This document shows positions 34,516-40,520 of a stretch of DNA of 40,520 bases, piece after piece. Source of the stretch: Thermoplasmatales archaeon (lineage in GTDB: Archaea; Thermoplasmatota; E2; UBA202; JdFR-43); NCBI GenBank assembly GCA_014361245.1, contig JACIWB010000009.1:1-40520 (forward strand), written 5' to 3'. Numbering within the stretch: the first letter of the stretch is position 1; every line of letters begins with the position of its first letter. The notes beneath the pieces were generated by a model. The model was given only the letters and a program-made list of their open reading frames with translations, did no database searches and had not been told where the DNA came from. Both the position numbers and the translations under genes were made by a program.

Positions 34516-37500
34516 ATGAAAGAAAAAAATGTGATAGGTAGTTTGGTGTTGAGAAAGGGTATAGTGGCTGCAATAGCAATCCTTTTGCTTGGAATAGGCA
34601 GTATGATGATACTTGAAACAAAAGCAAGGACTGATCCATGTGTTATAACTGGATATGTATATGCTGAAGATGGTACACCATTGCAGGGGGCTACTGTAAA
34701 GATAAGAGATGAAAATACCGGTGCATGGGGAGAAAATATAACAGATGAGAGCGGTATGTATAGCATCACTCTTGGAGGAGGACCATCATCTCCGCCATGG
34801 ATGGAATGGTTTGATGGCGATGGCTTGCTTGCAACCGCTACTTATAATGGAAGGGAGGGAAAGGCTTTCAGATATATTGATGCAAGCGAAATTGATAGCC
34901 AGGGATATATGTGGCTGAACATAACTCTTGGAATACCTGTTACAACAAAAACAGTTGGTGAGCCAGAATTTATAAAATATGATTATGATGATGGCTTGCA
35001 GAATTATGGCTATCTTGTTTCTCCGAAAATAAATGTTACCGCGGATACCGCTTCGCTATCTTTCTGGACATGGTGGCAGATTGAAGGAGCAGCTCCAGCA
35101 GAATATGATTTAATGAATGTATATATATCAACTGATGGAGGATATAACTGGAGTTTGCTTACAAAGCCAGGAGGAAATCCATCCGCTACTTTAAATCCAG
35201 CAGAAGATCCAGTTGGAGGAACAGAATTTAATTATTATGGTTCATCTGGCTTCAATACAACTCCTTCATGGGTATATGAAACATTTGATATATCCGAATT
35301 TGTTCCAAATGAAATTGTAATAATATTTGGATTTGATACAGGTAATGAGCTTTATAACTACTGGGAAGGATGGTATATAGATGATATAAGGATAACTGAA
35401 TTTGGAGGAAATATTCCATTCAGCGATGATGTTGAGAATGGTGTTGGAAACTGGACATATACTGGCTACTGGCATATAAGTGAGCACAGGAGCAAATCAT
35501 CAAGCCATTCATGGTATTATGGAATTGAAAAGAGTTATGTAACAAGCAATACTTTATTCACTCTTGAGGCTGAAGGAGATTACAATGCAATATATTATAG
35601 AATAAATAATGGAGATTGGATTGAATATGATGAGCCATTTAATCTTCCTGAAGAATGCATGCATTACATTGAATTCTATGCGGAAAATGGAAGCAATAGT
35701 GAGCCAGTCCATAATCAAACTCATTATGTAGATAACAGCGCTCCAGTGAGCAACTACTACTTTGGAGAGCCAAATTCAGTTTTAAATTATGCTGGGCATA
35801 ATTACACAGCAATTAAGATATGCACACCAATGATAATAGAAGCATATGATTTGCCGGAAGAATGTAGGGCGGGTGTTGAATGGCTCAATTATTCAGTATG
35901 GTGGAATCAAAATGAGCCAAATAACTATACACAGATTAAGCAAGTAAGTGTGCATGATAATGATGTGAATGATACTGATAAGAGAGTTGGCTTCATTAAA
36001 GTTGAAATTCATTTCGATGAAGAATGCTTCCATGAAATAAAATGGCAGATGGTTGATTATCTCGGCCATATATCTCAACAGTATTCAGTTGATATAGCGG
36101 TTGATGCTACGCCACCGACAATAAATAAAACAATTGGAGAGCCGAAATATTTAGATGCCAATGGATGGCTGTGGGTAAATTGCTCAACTCCTTTCTGGTT
36201 TAATATAACCGATGGAGGATGTGGAGGAGGCGTCGGCGTATGGAAATTTGGAATGAACATTTACTGGAATGAAACAAGGGTTCCAGAAGGGCAACAGCAA
36301 CTATTCACCCTTGTTGAGCAGATTGTTGTTGAGGATAATCTTGCTGAAATAACAATGCAACTTTATAATGAAACTGATAATGAAACTCTCATTTTAAATA
36401 CTACAACAACAGAGCTTGATGAACTGCTGGCAAATCCATTGGATTCAACATGGTATAGCAATGGCAATGAATATACTCTTATTGAATGGAATGACAATGG
36501 AAATGGAACTCTTGATTATTGCGATTATATAAATCTTGATGCTTCACAGCTAAAATGGCATGTTGAAAATATAACAATTGTTGTAGAGGACTTAAATCCA
36601 GAATATGGAAAGATTTCATATCTATTCAGATTCTGCGACCTGCCGGAAAACTATACAGAATGCTTCCATGAGCCAGAGATATGGGCAATTGACTATGTTG
36701 GCAACAATTATTCATTTAAAGAAAAGGATATGGTTGATTGCACACCTCCATCAATATTAAAGAATGCGGAGAAAGTTGTTAAAGCACAGCAAACACAGAT
36801 GAATACTAGTTCATATACAAATATACCTGATTGTCAGAGCTTCAAAGCCCCATGGAGCTATATAGATGCGGTGAGTGTCTATGTAAATGGAACATTTGAT
36901 GGATATAATCTCACATACATAGAAATTTATAATGATAATAATGGCACGCCAGGAGCAAAACTTGCGGAATCAGAATACATAGCTTTAAGTGGAAATCAGT
37001 CCAGATGGCTCCAGTTCCACCTGCTGGAGAGATTGTATGTAGAGCATAACGCTACTTACTGGATTAAACTTATTTATAATGGCACAGACGTGAAATGGGA
37101 GGCGCAAAACAATTATCCATCGCCTGGTCCATATCCAGATGGATTTGCAATAGTAGATGGGGAGACAAACTATTCATGGGACTTCACATTCAGGATTGAA
37201 TATTATCCAATTTATCCGTATGATTATCTCAATTGCACATATCTTACAAGTGAGGCAATTCTTGACCTATCTTCATGGGATGAGGGATGCATGGGTGGAG
37301 TAGGATTACAAAGCTTGATGTATAGAATATATGTAGATGAAACAGAAACATGGCATCCAATAAGCAATGACGATACATATTGTGGAAATTATAATATTAC
37401 ATATGTGGATGGGGCATACTGGTATGTTGCAAAGAACAGCACCGTTACCTTTACAGATATAAGCTTCCATGAAGAATGCAAGCATATATTGCAGATGAGA

Positions 37501-40500
37501 GCGGAAGATTATGTTGGAAATGTTCGCATTGTAAATCAAACTCATTATGTTGATAATAGCCCGCCAGAGCTTGAAGTTGAATATCCAGATGAGCATGGCT
37601 TCTATTATGATGAGCAAACTGGAAAGATGTTTGTAAGAGCATGCAAGGAATTTTATCTTAACTTAACTGATAAGCCAGAATGTGGCGTGAGATGGCGTGA
37701 TTTCGTATTCTATTTCAGATATGAATATACAAACTTCACAACTCCTTATATAGAGAAGCATCCAGTGAATATGAACGATAATCAATATGGAGAGGTTGTG
37801 AATATAAGTGGTGAGCTATGGTGGGAGATTATTCCAAACAATTCTTCAATTGCTCTGCATTTCTTTGAGGAATGCTATCACAAGATATATTATTTCTATA
37901 ATGCGAGCGACTGGCTTGATAATTCAATAGTAAGTGATGTGAAAGTAGAGGAAATTTATGTAGATGAATTTGAGCCAGAAGTAAGCAAGGAGCATCCATG
38001 GTGCTATAAAGATGAGGAATCAATATATCTGCATCCAATAGACTCTTATTATTATGAAGAACTCTATCCAGAATATGGAAGAAAATATCAGTGGATAAAT
38101 GAGTTCGTGAAAGATGGAAACTGGTGGTATGCAGTGATGTATGATGAGAAATATGATGTGTATCGTTTATATCAATATGAGCCAATAGCATATACATTGT
38201 ATCTGTATAATGAGACAAATGGTTACATGTATCTGGTATATTATGGAGGAGAAGAGCCATTCAGCGAGGGCTCATTATGGCATGAAGTATATCCGAATTA
38301 TTGCAACATCTATGAACTTGTTTATTACGATACAACAGTAATATTGAAAAACCAGACAGGAGCAGAATCAGAATGGAGTGTGGAAAATGATTTTGATGAT
38401 TATACTGCATATACCGCATATATCTACAATGAAACAAATGATGAATACATGTATATTGAATATGTTGGAGGAGAAGACCCATTCAGCGAGGGCTCATTAT
38501 GGCATGAATTATATCCAGAATTCAGCAACTATTATGTTTTGACTTATTATGATGCAGAAACCGGCATGATAATATTAAATAATACAAAGACAGGAAAAGA
38601 ATCAGAGTGGTATATTGAATATTATACTGATGGAGATATTAAACTCAAGCCAGTTTCATATATAAGGGCATGTGATAGAATCAATTTAACCGCAAAGGAT
38701 ATGCCCGACTACCTTGTATTTGTAGATCAATTCCAGACAGAAGGAAATAATCTCGATACCTTGCAAGCTCTTGATGCAACTCCATGGCCATGGGATGCAC
38801 AGACATTCAAACCAAATGCAAGTTATTTAAATGCAACCGCCTTATATCTCAAATGGATAGAGGATGTTGATGTAACAGTTTATATTCATGATTCGAGCTT
38901 CAATGTTCTGGCGAATGCAACAACGCATTTAACTGGCATAGGCGAGGACTGGGTAATATTTGAATTCGAGCCAGGAATAAGTGTAACTCCAAATGCAACC
39001 TATTACATCGAAGCCCACGGCTCGCCCGCGAGCGCCGCATCGTGGTATTTCAATCAGCTTGATTTATATACAAGAGGAAAAGCATGGATTAGCGGTGAAG
39101 AGAAAGAAGGATATGACTGGAAATTCCAGATAATGGCATACATGCCAAATCCATGTGCAAGTGGAATAGAGGGAATATACTATGCATATGAAATTGGATG
39201 GGATGATGATGAAGCTTATTTCAACCATCATCCAATGAATGAAACAGATGCCCCGCATGGAGAAAAAATTGTAAATATAACTCAATATTATGATTGGGAA
39301 GAAATTGATGAATACTTCAATGGCTACTGGCTATGGTATGAATATGATGAAAATGTAGGAATACATTTCTATGAAGAATGTGTGCACTGGCTCTATTACT
39401 GGGCAAAGGATAATGTATGCCATCACACGCCAGTTTATATGCAGGTTTATGAAGTAGATAATCAAACACCAGTAGTAATAAAAGAGCATCCAGAACATGG
39501 ATATTATACGCCTGTTGAAATAGTAGTTGATGAAACATTTGAAAATGAAACTAATTGGCTTGAAGGAACATTCCATGTAAGAGATGCATGGTATTGGGAT
39601 TATGCAGATGGATGGAGACCAGGACAATATGTAGATAAGATACAATACATAAACTTCACAATATACAACAATGATATGACCCATGATTTATTGCTACGCC
39701 TGCACATTGAAGAAATTGTTGGTGACGAAGGAATAACTCTTGAAAATGGAAGTGATGTGAATTATAAGATATATACAATAAATGTTCCCGCTGGTTCATC
39801 TCTTGTTTATACTGTGCCTGTCTATGATAATCTTGAATTCATGAGATGGGGAGTATGGAGATGGTGGGCGGAAGTAGAGAATGTAACTCAATATCTGAGG
39901 GCGGGAGCAAGAATTAATTTAAGTGCTTATGATGTTGGCGAACATCAATCTGGCATACAGGGCATATATTACAGATATGAATGGAATGGAAGCTTTTATC
40001 CGCAGGAAGGACATCCCGCTGCAAGAAATGGAAGCGAATTACAGCCTGATGTTCCAGAAATAGCAAACTACTGGTGGTTTGTTTATGATGATAGCAAAGG
40101 TATAGTATTCAATGAAGAATGCGAGCATGATTTGTATTACTTTGCAAAAGATAGAGCATGCCATAACAGCACATTACATCATCAGACATATTATGTAGAT
40201 GCCTCCGAGCCAGTAATAGAAGAAACATTACCAGAGCATGGAGCAATTGGAAATACAACAACTTCATTGTATGAGGGCTTTGAAGCACCATTTGGAAATG
40301 GATGGGCGGTTGTAAATGGTGTTGGAAGCACATGGAGCATAAAATCAGAAGAACCACTGTTCCTCTGGCAGGATAGCGATGTTGCTTATTCTGGAAGATA
40401 TGCGGCGATGGCATGGACATATAACTCGCCATGTGCATGGCTGATAACTCCAAGGATAACAATTCCAGAAGATGGAAATCTTACATTCTGGTATAAAGTT

Positions 40501-40520
40501 TATTATGGTGGATCAGCTGG
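34516..40520 (+). CDS. Giant secreted surface protein, >2001 aa, truncated by the window edge
   Basis: The frame from ATG 34516 appears open to the last base: I read codons in frame at points along it and saw no stop. Signal peptide about 1-37 (hydrophobic Ile-Val-Ala-Ala-Ile-Ala-Ile-Leu-Leu-Leu). A CarboxypepD_reg domain covers about 43-120 (Val-Ile-Thr-Gly-Tyr-Val-Tyr). A MAM/immune-inhibitor-A-like beta domain follows at about 150-330 (Leu-Ser-Phe-Trp-Thr-Trp-Trp, Ile-Ser-Thr-Asp-Gly-Gly). Many Ig-like units carry Glu-Glu-Cys-x-His. At about 1915-2001 a cleaved-adhesin/choice-of-anchor J-like domain is entered (Glu-Gly-Phe-Glu, Trp-Leu-Ile-Thr-Pro, Leu-Thr-Phe-Trp-Tyr-Lys). The true C-terminus, and any dockerin or anchor, lies beyond the window. 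It has its own leadered promoter. Confidence 0.88.
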   Translation, partial: MKEKNVIGSLVLRKGIVAAIAILLLGIGSMMILETKARTDPCVITGYVYAEDGTPLQGATVKIRDENTGAWGENITDESGMYSITLGGGPSSPPWMEWFDGDGLLATATYNGREGKAFRYIDASEIDSQGYMWLNITLGIPVTTKTVGEPEFIKYDYDDGLQNYGYLVSPKINVTADTASLSFWTWWQIEGAAPAEYDLMNVYISTDGGYNWSLLTKPGGNPSATLNPAEDPVGGTEFNYYGSSGFNTTPSWVYETFDISEFVPNEIVIIFGFDTGNELYNYWEGWYIDDIRITEFGGNIPFSDDVENGVGNWTYTGYWHISEHRSKSSSHSWYYGIEKSYVTSNTLFTLEAEGDYNAIYYRINNGDWIEYDEPFNLPEECMHYIEFYAENGSNSEPVHNQTHYVDNSAPVSNYYFGEPNSVLNYAGHNYTAIKICTPMIIEAYDLPEECRAGVEWLNYSVWWNQNEPNNYTQIKQVSVHDNDVNDTDKRVGFIKVEIHFDEECFHEIKWQMVDYLGHISQQYSVDIAVDATPPTINKTIGEPKYLDANGWLWVNCSTPFWFNITDGGCGGGVGVWKFGMNIYWNETRVPEGQQQLFTLVEQIVVEDNLAEITMQLYNETDNETLILNTTTTELDELLANPLDSTWYSNGNEYTLIEWNDNGNGTLDYCDYINLDASQLKWHVENITIVVEDLNPEYGKISYLFRFCDLPENYTECFHEPEIWAIDYVGNNYSFKEKDMVDCTPPSILKNAEKVVKAQQTQMNTSSYTNIPDCQSFKAPWSYIDAVSVYVNGTFDGYNLTYIEIYNDNNGTPGAKLAESEYIALSGNQSRWLQFHLLERLYVEHNATYWIKLIYNGTDVKWEAQNNYPSPGPYPDGFAIVDGETNYSWDFTFRIEYYPIYPYDYLNCTYLTSEAILDLSSWDEGCMGGVGLQSLMYRIYVDETETWHPISNDDTYCGNYNITYVDGAYWYVAKNSTVTFTDISFHEECKHILQMRAEDYVGNVRIVNQTHYVDNSPPELEVEYPDEHGFYYDEQTGKMFVRACKEFYLNLTDKPECGVRWRDFVFYFRYEYTNFTTPYIEKHPVNMNDNQYGEVVNISGELWWEIIPNNSSIALHFFEECYHKIYYFYNASDWLDNSIVSDVKVEEIYVDEFEPEVSKEHPWCYKDEESIYLHPIDSYYYEELYPEYGRKYQWINEFVKDGNWWYAVMYDEKYDVYRLYQYEPIAYTLYLYNETNGYMYLVYYGGEEPFSEGSLWHEVYPNYCNIYELVYYDTTVILKNQTGAESEWSVENDFDDYTAYTAYIYNETNDEYMYIEYVGGEDPFSEGSLWHELYPEFSNYYVLTYYDAETGMIILNNTKTGKESEWYIEYYTDGDIKLKPVSYIRACDRINLTAKDMPDYLVFVDQFQTEGNNLDTLQALDATPWPWDAQTFKPNASYLNATALYLKWIEDVDVTVYIHDSSFNVLANATTHLTGIGEDWVIFEFEPGISVTPNATYYIEAHGSPASAASWYFNQLDLYTRGKAWISGEEKEGYDWKFQIMAYMPNPCASGIEGIYYAYEIGWDDDEAYFNHHPMNETDAPHGEKIVNITQYYDWEEIDEYFNGYWLWYEYDENVGIHFYEECVHWLYYWAKDNVCHHTPVYMQVYEVDNQTPVVIKEHPEHGYYTPVEIVVDETFENETNWLEGTFHVRDAWYWDYADGWRPGQYVDKIQYINFTIYNNDMTHDLLLRLHIEEIVGDEGITLENGSDVNYKIYTINVPAGSSLVYTVPVYDNLEFMRWGVWRWWAEVENVTQYLRAGARINLSAYDVGEHQSGIQGIYYRYEWNGSFYPQEGHPAARNGSELQPDVPEIANYWWFVYDDSKGIVFNEECEHDLYYFAKDRACHNSTLHHQTYYVDASEPVIEETLPEHGAIGNTTTSLYEGFEAPFGNGWAVVNGVGSTWSIKSEEPLFLWQDSDVAYSGRYAAMAWTYNSPCAWLITPRITIPEDGNLTFWYKVYYGGSA
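38248..38518 (+). repeat. In-frame internal duplication in the giant gene
   Basis: A run encoding Pro-Phe-Ser-Glu-Gly-Ser-Leu-Trp-His-Glu occurs at about 38248-38296 and 38470-38518, nearly identical in DNA and 222 bp (74 codons) apart. Flanking codons are also similar, so a 74-residue unit has been tandemly duplicated. Confidence 0.8.

Noticed and set aside
35266-40462. Several minus-strand ORFs under the giant gene
   Set aside because: They are low-complexity, Tyr/His/Leu-rich shadows of the plus-strand surface protein with no promoter or family signature.

Overview
The window looks like chromosomal DNA of an AT-rich archaeon. It carries an archaeal class I release factor (aRF1), an archaeal ATP-type PEP carboxykinase, tRNA genes with no encoded CCA, and many genes with a TATA-like box about 23-27 nt upstream of the start codon, which is the layout of leaderless transcripts. 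The overall style (leaderless promoters, huge secreted PKD/DUF11/beta-helix proteins) would suit a Thermoplasmatota-like euryarchaeon, but the lineage cannot be fixed from this window alone.

Layout. 1-5.3 kb is mostly housekeeping: the tail of a probable transposase, pyruvate phosphate dikinase, aRF1, a 54-residue zinc-finger protein, an OB-fold protein and a SemiSWEET-type transporter. At 5296-6738 a complete 1443-bp insertion sequence sits at the very end of the SemiSWEET gene, with 11-bp terminal inverted repeats and a 10-bp target duplication. 6.8-9.0 kb holds a PadR regulator with a two-gene ABC exporter. 9.0-9.4 kb has tRNA-Ser(CGA), a ubiquitin-like/ThiS-fold protein ending in Gly-Gly, and a tRNA-Glu(CTC) whose first base is the last base of that protein's stop codon.

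From 9.6 kb to the right edge the window is dominated by secreted or surface proteins: a PAF-acetylhydrolase-like esterase, a zinc metalloprotease, a DUF11 protein interrupted by one in-frame TGA, a propeller/DUF11 protein ending in a dockerin, and one nucleotide downstream of it a membrane-anchored cohesin protein. The cohesin protein has an extracellular PKD/CARDB stalk, one transmembrane helix and a cytoplasmic RING-like C4HC3 zinc finger. A short metabolic and defence interval follows (tRNA-Ile(GAT), PEP carboxykinase, HEPN/MNT pair). Then comes a three-gene operon (beta-helix protein; PKD protein with a sortase-like C-terminal tail; a cadherin-like/Ig protein ending in a second dockerin). 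Last is an ORF of more than 2001 codons that runs off the window.

How it may work together (inference): the cohesin protein is a plausible membrane-anchored receptor for the two dockerin proteins, giving a small cellulosome-like assembly on an archaeal surface, with secreted hydrolases encoded nearby. The RING-like finger on the cytoplasmic end is the most unusual element. PPDK and PEP carboxykinase both make or consume PEP and point to gluconeogenesis or peptide/organic acid use, which would fit an organism living on exported hydrolases.
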